Below, in pieces: positions 8,932 to 21,823 of a stretch of DNA of 30,092 bases (positions are counted from its first letter, which is position 1; each line of letters opens with the position of its first letter). Origin of the DNA: Larix sibirica. Taxonomy: Eukaryota > Streptophyta > Pinopsida > Pinales > Pinaceae. Location of the stretch: assembly GCA_004151065.3 (NCBI GenBank), contig NWUY0300060920.1:10295-40386 (forward strand), read 5' to 3'. Position numbers and translations under genes: made by a program. The notes beneath the pieces are model-generated. The model searched no databases. It was given only the letters and a program-made list of their open reading frames with translations, and was not told the DNA's origin.

Positions 8932-11900
8932 AATTGTCAAGATATCTCCTTCAATTATAGGGTTTTGGTGAACCCATAAAAAAACTCGTCCTTGAGGGGG
9001 ATGGTGGTTTCCATTAGGGATGATATCATAATGCTTCAAGAAACCTTTAGTGGGAGTGAAGCAGTTTCTAAGGTTATGGAGGATCTCTTTAAGGGATAGT
9101 ATTTGATTGCATCTAATGAAAGAGGACACTCGGGTAGTTTGGAAATCAAATGGAACACTTTGTCGGTTATGGTTATAAATTCATGGGGGGTTTCCCTCAT
9201 GACTAGATATAGAGTTCTGTTTCATGGAGTTGGACAGAGACTTTTTCCTTTTGAATGTCTATGGTCCTTATTAAGATAGGGGAGCTTTCTGGAATGGCAT
9301 ATGGAATAAATATTTTACAAATTATTTTTTTCTAATATTAGGTGGTGATCTAAATTTTTCAATGGGTGCTTGAGATATTTGGGGCCCAAAAGAAGTGGTT
9401 GATCCACTAGCAACGTTTTTTGAAGGAAAAATTGAAGAAAAAGGCCTTATTGATATTGTTCCTTGAATTTTGAAACCTACTTGGAGGAATAAGTGAACAT
9501 GTGAATATAATTGCTAAAAGGATTGATCTTTTTTTTATCAAATGCATTCTGGTGGAAGAAATTTTCAATTTGTCGCAATGGGTCAGTAGCGGTGGGGAAT
9601 CTGATCATTCACCGGTAATATTAGAAATGGAAGGAAGGAGTCAGAAATCCCTTAGCCTATTTAAGTTTAACATGAATTGGTTCAAAGATGAAGAGTTTTA
9701 AGCGATTGTAAAGGATTCCTGGAAACTATTTGATCCATCTATGAATATTTATGTAGCTATCCAGTTTGTTGACAACTTGAGGAAATTGAAACATGCAACA
9801 AAAAAATAGGTTTCTCAGAAGAAGAAAAAATTATGATCAAGTATTGAAGGATGTGAAAAATTCTATTTAGACAATTTATGACTCTGATAAGGGAGGTTAC
9901 TTGTCTAACAAATCTAAAGAATCTCTTATGCAATTGGAAAATCATCATAGGAAACTGTTAGATGATGAGGAGGAAGCTCGAAGACTAACAATCCGTGATG
10001 TGTGGATAAAAAGTGGTGATGAAAACACCAAATTTTTCCAAGCATTTTCCAAAGGTAGAAGAATGTACAATACAATTTGCAACCTCTAAGATGAAGAAGG
10101 GAAATAATTTTCTTCCTTTGAGAGCTTGGATCGACTGGGTAGACACGTTTTCATAATCTTTTCAAATCCCAAGAGTGATCATCGATAGTATAAATCTTGA
10201 GGATATCCCAATTTGTTCCAAGCTTCGTCAATGAGGTAGACAATCAGGACCTAATGGCAGTAGTCTCTGATGATGAGCTTTAGGCAATCCTTCATTGGTT
10301 TTAGAAGGATGAAAGTCCGAGGCTCAATGGATGGATGTTAGAATTTTTTTTGGAGGCATATGAGTTGGTAGGAGCATACCTCTTAAGAGTGGAGGAGGAA
10401 TCCCGTCAGAATGGAAAAATATTGCCTTCCTTTAATTCGACTTTTATTGCACTAATTCCAAAATATGATTCGCTTTCATCTTTCGATGACTTCTAGATGA
10501 TTTCTCTATGCAATGGCATCTATAAAATTATTGCCAATATCACTGCGCATAGAATGAAGGCAGTTCTCTCAAGATCAATTGATTAATATTAGTTTGGTTT
10601 CCCGGAGGGTCGTCAGATCCATGAGGCTATTGGAGTTGCTCAAGAAGCTTTGCAAACCCTAAAAATAAAAAATGACAAAGGCATAGTTCTAAATTGGATC
10701 TTTCCAAGGAATATGATTGTGTCAATTGGTTGTGTATGAGGATGATGCTCACTCATTTTGGATTTGACCTTCCCTTTATAAATTGGATCCTCTAATGTAT
10801 TACCATGGTCTCATTTGGAGTCCTTATGAATGGATCTCAATATGATTTGTCCAAGTAGAACATGGCCTTCGTCAGGGATGTCCTCTCTCCCTGCTCCTTT
10901 TTCTTCTGATAGTTGAAGGATTGAGTCGATTCTTAGTGAATTAAAAACAATAAGGGAATTTCAAGGGTGTGAAGATCTCCTAGAATATGTTTATTTCCCA
11001 TTTATTATTTCTGGATAATATCCTTATCTTTTGTGACGGTTCGGTAGGGGACGTTTATTGTATCGTTGAGGCATTGGAACTCTTCTCCATGGCTATAGTA
11101 ATGTTGATTAATAATAGGAAATAATACCTATCATGTTCTTAAATATGTCATAGGGAGAGGTGCATCATTATCAATAGAAGTTTGAATTCGCTATTATAGG
11201 GTTTGATGCCGGTTTCAAATATTTAGGATTCCGTTTAAAACCAAACGACTATCAGAAGAAATACTGGCAATGGATTGTGGTTAAATGAGAAAAGAAGATA
11301 AAGTTGTGGAGGAATAAATGGCTATCTTGTGTAGGTCAATTGGAGATGGTAAAGTCAATTCTGGAAGCTATCCCTGTTTATTGGATGTCCCTTTCTTGGA
11401 TTCCTAAAGGCATCCTAGAAGAAGTATGCCACTTGTGCTTCTGTTTTCTTTGGAAAGGGAACAAGGACAATCAAGTAATACCTTGGGTTTGATGGGAGAG
11501 AATTGCAGTTTGAAAAGAAATTGTACAATGGGGGCTTAAAAACATTTTCTATTTTTCAAAACCTCTTGCTGCAAAGTTTGTGTGGATACTATTAAAAAAA
11601 ACTAGTTTATGGACTAGGGTTATCTTGCAAAAATATATTGCTTTTGATTACATCTTGGATTGGATTCGAAATCTGACAAAATATCATACTAATGACTATG
11701 ATATGGAAGGCTATTGTTCGTTCCTTCGGTCTTATTGGTAGGAGGCTAGTGTGGCGTATAGGAAATGGAAGGAGTGTAAGGATTGGCTCAGATCCGTGGG
11801 CTGGGTGTGATCAAAGGAATATAATTCCATATCCTCTTTTGAATTCCTTGCATGATCGAGGGTTCTTTCATCTGCATTATATTTCCAATCCTTCTACATC

Positions 11901-13102
11901 TACTTTGTTCTACCAAGGTTGGCTCTTGAATGATGATATCTTCTTGAATGAAGATATGCAGGGTGATTGGGCGACATATGTTGATTCTCTAAAGGTTTCT
12001 CATATTCATCTTCTAGAGAACAAGGATGAGCTGATATGGAATTTCAACAAGGCCGATTTATATTCTCTAAAGTTGGTTTATATTCATTTGAATGAAGAGA
12101 TATTCAATAGAGAAAGAAGCTAGTAGTGGAAACGCGTTTGGAAGATGAAGTGTCCAGAAAAAAACTAGATTGTTCATGTGGTGTGTGATAGAAGATAAAT
12201 CTCCGATGTAGGACAAGTAACAAAGAAGGTGTTTCGATTGGTTAGGTTGGTGTATTCTAAACAAAACACCTTAGAATATCAACGCCACTTGTTTATGGAG
12301 TGTCCCTTTTCCTCTCAGGTGTGGAATGAAGCTGGGAGGGTCTTGGATGTGTTGCTTGTGTGGCAAGGGGGATCCCTTGTATATGCATTCAAAACTTGGT
12401 TTGATATGAATGCATACAAATATATCCCCACACTTCCTTTATTGATTATTTGGGATTTGTGGCTTGCACACCATAGTGAAAAATTCCAAGGAAAAGAGGT
12501 TAGTCCTAATGTTGTCGCTATTAACAGTGTTACTATTTTGTCATTTTTTCCAAAAGAGAAGAATGGTCATCATATTCGGATTGTGAAGGATCCCATCATA
12601 AACAACTCCAAGCCTTGGGCATTTTTTTATGGGGCTTCACAATCAAATAATATGAGAAGTGGGTGGGGTGCATTTCTCTATCTCTCGATCTCTCATTTCT
12701 ATTTTATGGCCATTGGATTTGGAGTTGGAACAAACAACTTTGTAGATCTGCTAGCTTTAAAAAATATGCTTTGCTTTGATTTGGAAACAAATTGCCGGGC
12801 TTTACAAGTTTCTGTTGATTCCATGCTAGTAATTAATTAGATAAAAGGGGTTCAATCCTATAGAAACACACATTTGGATCCTAGTTTAAATGAAGTTAAT
12901 CTTATCATTTCTAGTTATGATGATTTTTCTGTTGTTCACATTTTCAGGGAAAAAAAGAAGATGTAGAAGCCCTTTCTAAACAAGACCTTGATTTGGATCA
13001 AGGGGACTTGAAGATATCTTAAGTAGAAAATGGTACCTTTTTCAGTTCTATCATAGGCCATTCCATGACATTCAAGGCCTCTTTCCTTTGAACATGGTCT
13101 GA
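8928..13102 (+). pseudogene. LINE ORF2 relic (EN-RT-RNase H)
   Basis: Polyprotein for target-primed reverse transcription. The start is inferred at TTG 8928 (probably an old ATG overlapping the ORF1 stop as ATGA). Endonuclease: GFGEPIKKL, then IIMLQET (about 9022-9045), IAKRIDLFFI and SDHSPVILEM (in 9501-9701). Reverse transcriptase: motif A KLDLSKEYDCVNW from 10691, motif B HGLRQGCPLS at 10861-10890, motif C FLDN at 11008-11019 instead of F/Y-A-D-D, so the second aspartate is gone. Then FKYLGF, the thumb-like 11304-11492, and zf-RVT remains (HLFMECPFSSQVW). RNase H (12604 on): the first Asp is Tyr (12628-12630), the Glu is Asp (12745-12747), the Asp at 12817-12819 is kept, and the last appears as Glu in VEALSK. 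There are many stops and several frameshifts. Confidence 0.85.
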
Positions 13103-13349
13103 TTTTTTATGGGTAGCATTGTTATATGTATCTTTTTCAATGAGATTTGCAGTTTTATGATCACTCCTGAGTCGATATTATGAGATGCAAATATATTCAA
13201 GCATATGTATAATTGTATGTTAAATTCCATAGAATGGCATACTTTGTATATTTTTGGTCACTTCAGAAAATATGCTTCATCATATTTCGAAATTATGTAA
13301 TTTTGTACTCTTTTTAAAGAGATAATAAAATTACATTTGTTCCGCAGAA

Positions 13350-13360
13350 GTCCCACTTAT
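13350..13360. repeat. Candidate LINE target-site duplication, right
   Basis: GTCCCACTTAT, matching 6866-6876 with one C/T difference, directly after the LINE 3' tail. Confidence 0.6.
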
Positions 13361-13508
13361 CTCACAACACTTTTTATAGAGTTTCTTTGGATAATTTATC
13401 TCACTATACATTTTATAGAGTTTCTTTGGCTAAGTTGTGTCATGTATCTCACTATGAGGGTTTTATAGAGTTTCTTTGGATAATGTTTGACGTGTCTCAC
13501 TATGAGGG
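13361..13508. repeat. Short-motif tandem array after LINE
   Basis: Three imperfect units of roughly 40-52 bp share TTTTATAGAGTTTCTTTGG, then a variable core (ATAATTT, CTAAGTTGTGTC, ATAATGTTTGAC), then TCTCACTAT. A fourth, older copy lies left of the LINE at 6835-6876. This is most simply host DNA that the LINE split. Confidence 0.75.
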
Positions 13509-14033
13509 ATGTGTCTAAGACATCAAAGGAATCCAATAATTTACCTTTAACATCTTCCATGCCTACAAAAAGATATTTGAGTATTAATACAAACCCGTCT
13601 CACCTTATTGCAAACGAATAATGATGTTTCTAAATCATCAAAGTTACCCAAAAATTCTCTTTAACCTCATCCACATCCATTCCACACTCAAAGATGTTTA
13701 AGAAATAATACAAACCCCATCACCATATTACTTGGTGCTAAGTCACACTCCCATACACATACCTACTTCTCCTAACCTCGAAATAGAAAAGGCAGATTGT
13801 ACTATCATACTAGGAACCATGAAAATAGGCAAGTAATCTTCAAGGCCAAAAAAACAAAAGAAAAGTGTACTATTCATATTGGGAACAAGAATATAGACAA
13901 CTTAGTAATCTTTGAGCCATGTGGGGATCCTTCCTTTGCAAAGGACATTCACAAAATTATATATTAATACAATATTTATATATATAGTAGAAAAGAATAC
14001 TTCAAACCATGTGGGTCTCCCACCTCTAAGAGG
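13509..14033. other. Spacer in copy 1, nothing identified
   Basis: AT-rich non-coding DNA between the motif array and repeat M, with two loosely similar blocks containing AATACAAACCC(G/C)TCTCACC/ATCACCATATTAC (about 13590 and 13705). No gene or terminus is seen. Confidence 0.5.
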
Positions 14034-14703
14034 GCATTCTATCTACTCTTTCAATTAAGGCAATATCTCAAGAGACAATGCGTTAAAACTTTACATTTCT
14101 TTCTCATGACCATTACATGCTCATGTTATTCACCAAGAGATAATGCAAGGATCCAAGGTCATGGAGAAATGCATAGCCAAATAAAAGTGATTATTCAATT
14201 GTCATACAAGGTGGAACACAAAGCAAAAATAATCCCATACATGAATTAAAAATATCAATGAAGCAATAAGAGACATAAGTAACCATTATGGACTAACAAT
14301 CCAAATTTAGATACTCCCAAAGTTCACTATTCATCAACACAAGCATGTAACAAGCTATAATCTCAAAGATCACTAGTCACCAACATAAGCATGTAACAAG
14401 ATTGAGTTACTTAGGAAAAAAAAAAAAAAAGAGTAAGTGCCAACAGTCAATAATTAAATAAGACACCCCCAACATTGATGCACATTCCAAGTAATAGGGT
14501 TAGATAGGAAAATTGATCAAATAATTTGAAACCCCTTTGTATCGAAATCTTCAGCCACAAAGTTAATAAGTTATGATAAATGATACTAGAAAGGAAAAAT
14601 TAGTTAAGGGGAGTGGGCGGATGTGGAAGAAGTAGTAGGAACATGGGTTAATTGAGACCTCAACATAAACTAAGGTGTTGTGATAAAGTAGTGTAATCAA
14701 ATC
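14034..14703 (+). repeat. Diverged direct repeat M
   Basis: Homologous to L (5727-6388) but clearly diverged, and identical over its first 385 bp to R (22349-22733). It includes the 46-bp tandem pair and a run of 15 A at 14416-14430. Immediately after 14703 the sequence becomes L-side sequence, identical to 6389 onward. M thus looks like R on its left and joins L-type DNA on its right, as expected of a crossover product. Confidence 0.8.
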
Positions 14704-15180
14704 CAAGGACATTGGATCTAACTAGGAAACAATTTTATTGGATAACTAGCAACAATTCTGGCCTTTGGATGAGACATAATTGAACTTTGGTGAACCAAGT
14801 AGAAATTGGTCAAAATTATGTTGACTATCGTTGATATGGATTCAAAGGAATTAATATCCCTTAGCATCCGAAATACAGAATTCAACAAAATTGATTTCAA
14901 CATTCCATTGAATACAAAATCAAAATTTTCCCAAATTCCAATTAAAATTTGAAAAAAATTAATTTAAAAATCAGTAGCATTGAAGAAGTAAAGTACAAAG
15001 AAAAAATGTATACAAAAAATAATTTAAAAATTCATATCATTGATGAAGTAAAGTTCGAAGAATTAAGTTCAAAGATCCACATGAGAAAGTTAGAATGTTA
15101 GATGTTCTCTCCCAATTGGGTTTTAAATAAAAAAATGATTTTTTTACAAACACTTTGTATAGAGTTTATTTTGCTAAGTT

Positions 15181-15191
15181 GTCTCACTTAT
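15181..15191. repeat. LINE target-site duplication left, copy 2
   Basis: GTCTCACTTAT, the same as 6866-6876. Confidence 0.6.
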
Positions 15192-15337
15192 GTGAACAAA
15201 CTAGAAGAAAAGGGATGGAGGCTCTATAGTTTTCGGTGAGGTTTTGGTGATTCAAAGGAGGTATTTCTAGTTGACAGCTGAAGTGGATCCATATGGTGCA
15301 AGAGGATCTTCTTTGCGCAATCTAGCCAGTAAGGATG

Positions 15338-17246
15338 ATGTATGGTGATGAAGCATTGGATTTTTCCTCAGGTGAGATGGATCCAAAACTCATATGGGGT
15401 TTTCCAGCTAGCAATTTTCATATGGGTACAATAGTTGTTTCGGAATGGGGACCAGTCTAGACAGTAGCACATATTCTAGGTGTAGCTGACCCCTCTACTT
15501 GTCTCCCTTTTTCGTCTCCTTCTGGCTCTTTTGGGGAAATGGTAAGGGTTTTTGATTCATAAGTGTTTGTATGTCAAATCCTTTAAGGCGGTGGCTCATA
15601 TCTAGTTCAAGGTTTGAATATCACTCTTGTAGGTGATGGTTTTCCTCCATTAATAGGTGGGGATTTTTCATTTGTGGAAGAGTTCTTGTTTTTTTTGGAG
15701 AATCTAATCTCCACTGCTTCGCTGGTGGGAGGCCCTTCGCAGAAAACAATCAATTTTGGGTATTTGTTTGAAGGTTTTTTAGAGAATATTTCTTGCAGTA
15801 ATCCGACATTTCTAGACATTCGAGTGATGTCTGAGCCAAGGGTTGGATATTTATTGGATGGTTCAGTGGGTTTTTTTAGAGAAGGATCGGCGACAGGGTT
15901 CTACATCATCCACTAGCTCAATTATAGGGTAAAAAGAGGAAAAGGGTTTTGAAGATAAAGGGACGTATGAATCAATTCATGGTCATAATAGATATCAAAC
16001 TCTAGGAGGTGTTCGAAATGGTGAATAAAGAAGTGGTAAGTAGGGAAGGAGGCCACAAATGCCAAGATGCTACTCTAAATATATGGGTGGAAGAAAACTG
16101 GGGAGAGACCTTAGGGTATATCTCCACTACTAGATCCCTTGCAAAAGGTTGGTTCTCTTTTATTATGCAGAAGGGCTCTGATGCTCAATGTATTCTAGAT
16201 AAAATTTGGTGCTTTGGGAATGTCCCTTTATATCTTAAGCGCCATACGCCATTATTCGATGTAGGGCATGAAGAGCTGAATGAAGGCTTGATTTGGGTGC
16301 ATCGTCCAGGCCTACCTAGCGACTGGAAATACTTAAAGGAATTGGGGACTCCTTGGGTTCCTTTTTGGAGGTTGACAAGTCATATGAAGCTTCGGGGGAC
16401 ATGTTGGTAGGTAAAATTATGGTTTATGTGGATTTTAGGGGAGGGATTTATGAGGGTATGGAGGTTGTGTATGGTGATCAGGTTTTCATTCAAAAATTAG
16501 GCTATGAAGGGGTTACATTCCGATGTAGGAGATGTCACCATTATGGGCATGTGGCAAGGGAATTTTATCTCCCTTTCTCTCAGTCAAATGCTAAAATGTC
16601 TTCTCCTCCACTAAAGCATCCAAGCCCTCCAGGAGGCTCAGGCAGGGATCGAGATGGGTAGAGGGAGTCCTTTTAGGTGGTGAGGGAAGCTAAGAAGATT
16701 ATTTGAGTTCAGGATAGACGAGATGAGTTCATTGGGGATGCTATCATAGTAGCGAGGATGTGTGACCGTGAATATTTAAGTGAGGAGCCGAGATTTGTTG
16801 TGGAAAAAGAACCCAAAGAACAAGATGTTCAAACGTCCCTTTCAGGTGTGATGAATCTGGTTTCTATCCAAGTTTCTATTGTTGCTTCTGATGGATATTG
16901 ACTATCACCTTCCCAAAACATTGTTATCTCTCTAGCGTCTCTCTCTATAAAACCTTATTCTCAAATGATTTCCTACTCTCTGAAGCTTGTTGGTCTGGCT
17001 ATCCCCCCTGCCATCATCTCGTCTGTCTTTTGGTCTGGGAAAGATAGTAGACATTCTTATGGGTATAACCCGAGGCCAAAGGAGGAGCTAATTATCGGTT
17101 CAGGAGCCTTGGATGCAATCTGGGTGAATTGTTAGAATCAAGAGGGAGAGGAAGGAGATCGAATATTTCAAAGGAAAAGGATAAGGCACGAAAATAAATC
17201 ACGTTTGGAAGGCAGTTTTCTATGGATGGGGCACTTAGAGCATTGA
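15338..17246 (+). pseudogene. LINE ORF1 relic, copy 2
   Basis: Same DUF4283-like region and zinc knuckle as 7023-8931, with the same frameshift (now about 16353-16410), the same Cys-to-Phe change in the knuckle (16563-16565) and the same internal stops. Translations of the open pieces at 15614-15916, 16009-16410 and 16353-16661 are identical to the copy-1 pieces. Confidence 0.8.
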
Positions 17247-20200
17247 AATTGTCAAGATATCTCCTTCAATTATAGGGTTTTGGTGAACCCATAAAAAAAC
17301 TCGTCCTTGAGGGGGATGGTGGTTTCCATTAGGGATGATATCATAATGCTTCAAGAAACCTTTAGTGGGAGTGAAGCAGTTTCTAAGGTTATGGAGGATC
17401 TCTTTAAGGGATAGTATTTGATTGCATCTAATGAAAGAGGACACTCGGGTAGTTTGGAAATCAAATGGAACACTTTGTCGGTTATGGTTATAAATTCATG
17501 GGGGGTTTCCCTCATGACTAGATATAGAGTTCTGTTTCATGGAGTTGGACAGAGACTTTTTCCTTTTGAATGTCTATGGTCCTTATTAAGATAGGGGAGC
17601 TTTCTGGAATGGCATATGGAATAAATATTTTACAAATTATTTTTTTCTAATATTAGGTGGTGATCTAAATTTTTCAATGGGTGCTTGAGATATTTGGGGC
17701 CCAAAAGAAGTGGTTGATCCACTAGCAACGTTTTTTGAAGGAAAAATTGAAGAAAAAGGCCTTATTGATATTGTTCCTTGAATTTTGAAACCTACTTGGA
17801 GGAATAAGTGAACATGTGAATATAATTGCTAAAAGGATTGATCTTTTTTTTATCAAATGCATTCTGGTGGAAGAAATTTTCAATTTGTCGCAATGGGTCA
17901 GTAGCGGTGGGGAATCTGATCATTCACCGGTAATATTAGAAATGGAAGGAAGGAGTCAGAAATCCCTTAGCCTATTTAAGTTTAACATGAATTGGTTCAA
18001 AGATGAAGAGTTTTAAGCGATTGTAAAGGATTCCTGGAAACTATTTGATCCATCTATGAATATTTATGTAGCTATCCAGTTTGTTGACAACTTGAGGAAA
18101 TTGAAACATGCAACAAAAAAATAGGTTTCTCAGAAGAAGAAAAAATTATGATCAAGTATTGAAGGATGTGAAAAATTCTATTTAGACAATTTATGACTCT
18201 GATAAGGGAGGTTACTTGTCTAACAAATCTAAAGAATCTCTTATGCAATTGGAAAATCATCATAGGAAACTGTTAGATGATGAGGAGGAAGCTCGAAGAC
18301 TAACAATCCGTGATGTGTGGATAAAAAGTGGTGATGAAAACACCAAATTTTTCCAAGCATTTTCCAAAGGTAGAAGAATGTACAATACAATTTGCAACCT
18401 CTAAGATGAAGAAGGGAAATAATTTTCTTCCTTTGAGAGCTTGGATCGACTGGGTAGACACGTTTTCATAATCTTTTCAAATCCCAAGAGTGATCATCGA
18501 TAGTATAAATCTTGAGGATATCCCAATTTGTTCCAAGCTTCGTCAATGAGGTAGACAATCAGGACCTAATGGCAGTAGTCTCTGATGATGAGCTTTAGGC
18601 AATCCTTCATTGGTTTTAGAAGGATGAAAGTCCGAGGCTCAATGGATGGATGTTAGAATTTTTTTTGGAGGCATATGAGTTGGTAGGAGCATACCTCTTA
18701 AGAGTGGAGGAGGAATCCCGTCAGAATGGAAAAATATTGCCTTCCTTTAATTCGACTTTTATTGCACTAATTCCAAAATATGATTCGCTTTCATCTTTCG
18801 ATGACTTCTAGATGATTTCTCTATGCAATGGCATCTATAAAATTATTGCCAATATCACTGCGCATAGAATGAAGGCAGTTCTCTCAAGATCAATTGATTA
18901 ATATTAGTTTGGTTTCCCGGAGGGTCGTCAGATCCATGAGGCTATTGGAGTTGCTCAAGAAGCTTTGCAAACCCTAAAAATAAAAAATGACAAAGGCATA
19001 GTTCTAAATTGGATCTTTCCAAGGAATATGATTGTGTCAATTGGTTGTGTATGAGGATGATGCTCACTCATTTTGGATTTGACCTTCCCTTTATAAATTG
19101 GATCCTCTAATGTATTACCATGGTCTCATTTGGAGTCCTTATGAATGGATCTCAATATGATTTGTCCAAGTAGAACATGGCCTTCGTCAGGGATGTCCTC
19201 TCTCCCTGCTCCTTTTTCTTCTGATAGTTGAAGGATTGAGTCGATTCTTAGTGAATTAAAAACAATAAGGGAATTTCAAGGGTGTGAAGATCTCCTAGAA
19301 TATGTTTATTTCCCATTTATTATTTCTGGATAATATCCTTATCTTTTGTGACGGTTCGGTAGGGGACGTTTATTGTATCGTTGAGGCATTGGAACTCTTC
19401 TCCATGGCTATAGTAATGTTGATTAATAATAGGAAATAATACCTATCATGTTCTTAAATATGTCATAGGGAGAGGTGCATCATTATCAATAGAAGTTTGA
19501 ATTCGCTATTATAGGGTTTGATGCCGGTTTCAAATATTTAGGATTCCGTTTAAAACCAAACGACTATCAGAAGAAATACTGGCAATGGATTGTGGTTAAA
19601 TGAGAAAAGAAGATAAAGTTGTGGAGGAATAAATGGCTATCTTGTGTAGGTCAATTGGAGATGGTAAAGTCAATTCTGGAAGCTATCCCTGTTTATTGGA
19701 TGTCCCTTTCTTGGATTCCTAAAGGCATCCTAGAAGAAGTATGCCACTTGTGCTTCTGTTTTCTTTGGAAAGGGAACAAGGACAATCAAGTAATACCTTG
19801 GGTTTGATGGGAGAGAATTGCAGTTTGAAAAGAAATTGTACAATGGGGGCTTAAAAACATTTTCTATTTTTCAAAACCTCTTGCTGCAAAGTTTGTGTGG
19901 ATACTATTAAAAAAAACTAGTTTATGGACTAGGGTTATCTTGCAAAAATATATTGCTTTTGATTACATCTTGGATTGGATTCGAAATCTGACAAAATATC
20001 ATACTAATGACTATGATATGGAAGGCTATTGTTCGTTCCTTCGGTCTTATTGGTAGGAGGCTAGTGTGGCGTATAGGAAATGGAAGGAGTGTAAGGATTG
20101 GCTCAGATCCGTGGGCTGGGTGTGATCAAAGGAATATAATTCCATATCCTCTTTTGAATTCCTTGCATGATCGAGGGTTCTTTCATCTGCATTATATTTC

Positions 20201-21417
20201 CAATCCTTCTACATCTACTTTGTTCTACCAAGGTTGGCTCTTGAATGATGATATCTTCTTGAATGAAGATATGCAGGGTGATTGGGCGACATATGTTGAT
20301 TCTCTAAAGGTTTCTCATATTCATCTTCTAGAGAACAAGGATGAGCTGATATGGAATTTCAACAAGGCCGATTTATATTCTCTAAAGTTGGTTTATATTC
20401 ATTTGAATGAAGAGATATTCAATAGAGAAAGAAGCTAGTAGTGGAAACGCGTTTGGAAGATGAAGTGTCCAGAAAAAAACTAGATTGTTCATGTGGTGTG
20501 TGATAGAAGATAAATCTCCGATGTAGGACAAGTAACAAAGAAGGTGTTTCGATTGGTTAGGTTGGTGTATTCTAAACAAAACACCTTAGAATATCAACGC
20601 CACTTGTTTATGGAGTGTCCCTTTTCCTCTCAGGTGTGGAATGAAGCTGGGAGGGTCTTGGATGTGTTGCTTGTGTGGCAAGGGGGATCCCTTGTATATG
20701 CATTCAAAACTTGGTTTGATATGAATGCATACAAATATATCCCCACACTTCCTTTATTGATTATTTGGGATTTGTGGCTTGCACACCATAGTGAAAAATT
20801 CCAAGGAAAAGAGGTTAGTCCTAATGTTGTCGCTATTAACAGTGTTACTATTTTGTCATTTTTTCCAAAAGAGAAGAATGGTCATCATATTCGGATTGTG
20901 AAGGATCCCATCATAAACAACTCCAAGCCTTGGGCATTTTTTTATGGGGCTTCACAATCAAATAATATGAGAAGTGGGTGGGGTGCATTTCTCTATCTCT
21001 CGATCTCTCATTTCTATTTTATGGCCATTGGATTTGGAGTTGGAACAAACAACTTTGTAGATCTGCTAGCTTTAAAAAATATGCTTTGCTTTGATTTGGA
21101 AACAAATTGCCGGGCTTTACAAGTTTCTGTTGATTCCATGCTAGTAATTAATTAGATAAAAGGGGTTCAATCCTATAGAAACACACATTTGGATCCTAGT
21201 TTAAATGAAGTTAATCTTATCATTTCTAGTTATGATGATTTTTCTGTTGTTCACATTTTCAGGGAAAAAAAGAAGATGTAGAAGCCCTTTCTAAACAAGA
21301 CCTTGATTTGGATCAAGGGGACTTGAAGATATCTTAAGTAGAAAATGGTACCTTTTTCAGTTCTATCATAGGCCATTCCATGACATTCAAGGCCTCTTTC
21401 CTTTGAACATGGTCTGA
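17243..21417 (+). pseudogene. LINE ORF2 relic, copy 2
   Basis: Endonuclease, RT, zf-RVT and RNase H remains equal to those of 8928-13102. Motif B HGLRQGCPLS lies at about 19176-19205, motif C FLDN at 19323-19334, and the RNase H Asp-to-Tyr change at 20943-20945. All are inherited by the duplication, so none evolved separately here. Confidence 0.85.
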
Positions 21418-21664
21418 TTTTTTATGGGTAGCATTGTTATATGTATCTTTTTCAATGAGATTTGCAGTTTTATGATCACTCCTGAGTCGATATTATGAGA
21501 TGCAAATATATTCAAGCATATGTATAATTGTATGTTAAATTCCATAGAATGGCATACTTTGTATATTTTTGGTCACTTCAGAAAATATGCTTCATCATAT
21601 TTCGAAATTATGTAATTTTGTACTCTTTTTAAAGAGATAATAAAATTACATTTGTTCCGCAGAA

Positions 21665-21675
21665 GTCCCACTTAT
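21665..21675. repeat. LINE target-site duplication right, copy 2
   Basis: GTCCCACTTAT, the same as 13350-13360. Confidence 0.6.
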
Positions 21676-21823
21676 CTCACAACACTTTTTATAGAGTTTC
21701 TTTGGATAATTTATCTCACTATACATTTTATAGAGTTTCTTTGGCTAAGTTGTGTCATGTATCTCACTATGAGGGTTTTATAGAGTTTCTTTGGATAATG
21801 TTTGACGTGTCTCACTATGAGGG
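21676..21823. repeat. Short-motif array, copy 2
   Basis: Second copy of the TTTTATAGAGTTTCTTTGG array described at 13361-13508. Confidence 0.75.

Larger units (their letters stand above)
6877..13349 (+). mobile_element. Dead L1-type LINE with RNase H, copy 1
   Basis: A non-LTR retrotransposon of about 6.47 kb: short 5' region, ORF1 (7023-8931), ORF2 (8928-13102) and a 3' tail that ends with ATAATAAAATTACATTTGTT, a sequence type common at plant LINE 3' ends. The ends are set by the 11-bp candidate target-site duplication at 6866-6876 and 13350-13360. Full length seems likely because the 5' flank belongs to the motif array. Both ORFs carry many stops and frameshifts, so it cannot encode a working machine. 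Known biology of the family: the endonuclease nicks the target and RT primes on it. The gene order places it in the plant L1 group whose ORF2 has a C-terminal RNase H. Confidence 0.88.
6389..14703 (+). repeat. 8315-bp tandem unit, copy 1
   Basis: Every landmark from 6389 on recurs 8315 bp downstream: all LINE open frames have identical translations in both copies, and the flanking non-coding rows I compared match base for base. The unit holds AT-rich DNA with a small repeat, a LINE with candidate target-site duplication, a short-motif array, unlabelled spacer and repeat M. Complete sequence identity in dead, neutrally evolving DNA implies either a very recent event or a false duplication in the assembly. 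Confidence 0.93.
15192..21664 (+). mobile_element. Dead L1-type LINE with RNase H, copy 2
   Basis: The second copy of the LINE at 6877-13349, carried inside the larger tandem unit. It is not an independent insertion: the flanks, the candidate target-site duplication and every disabling mutation I checked are shared with copy 1. It adds no coding capacity. Confidence 0.88.

Noticed and set aside
5727-14703. L and M as the two LTRs of an LTR retrotransposon containing the LINE
   Set aside because: No TG...CA termini, primer-binding site, polypurine tract or gag-pol remains are visible between them. Only the LINE coding region lies inside.
15192-21664. Independent second insertion of the same LINE
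   Set aside because: The flanking DNA, candidate target-site duplication and all disabling mutations are shared with copy 1, so it was copied as part of the larger unit.
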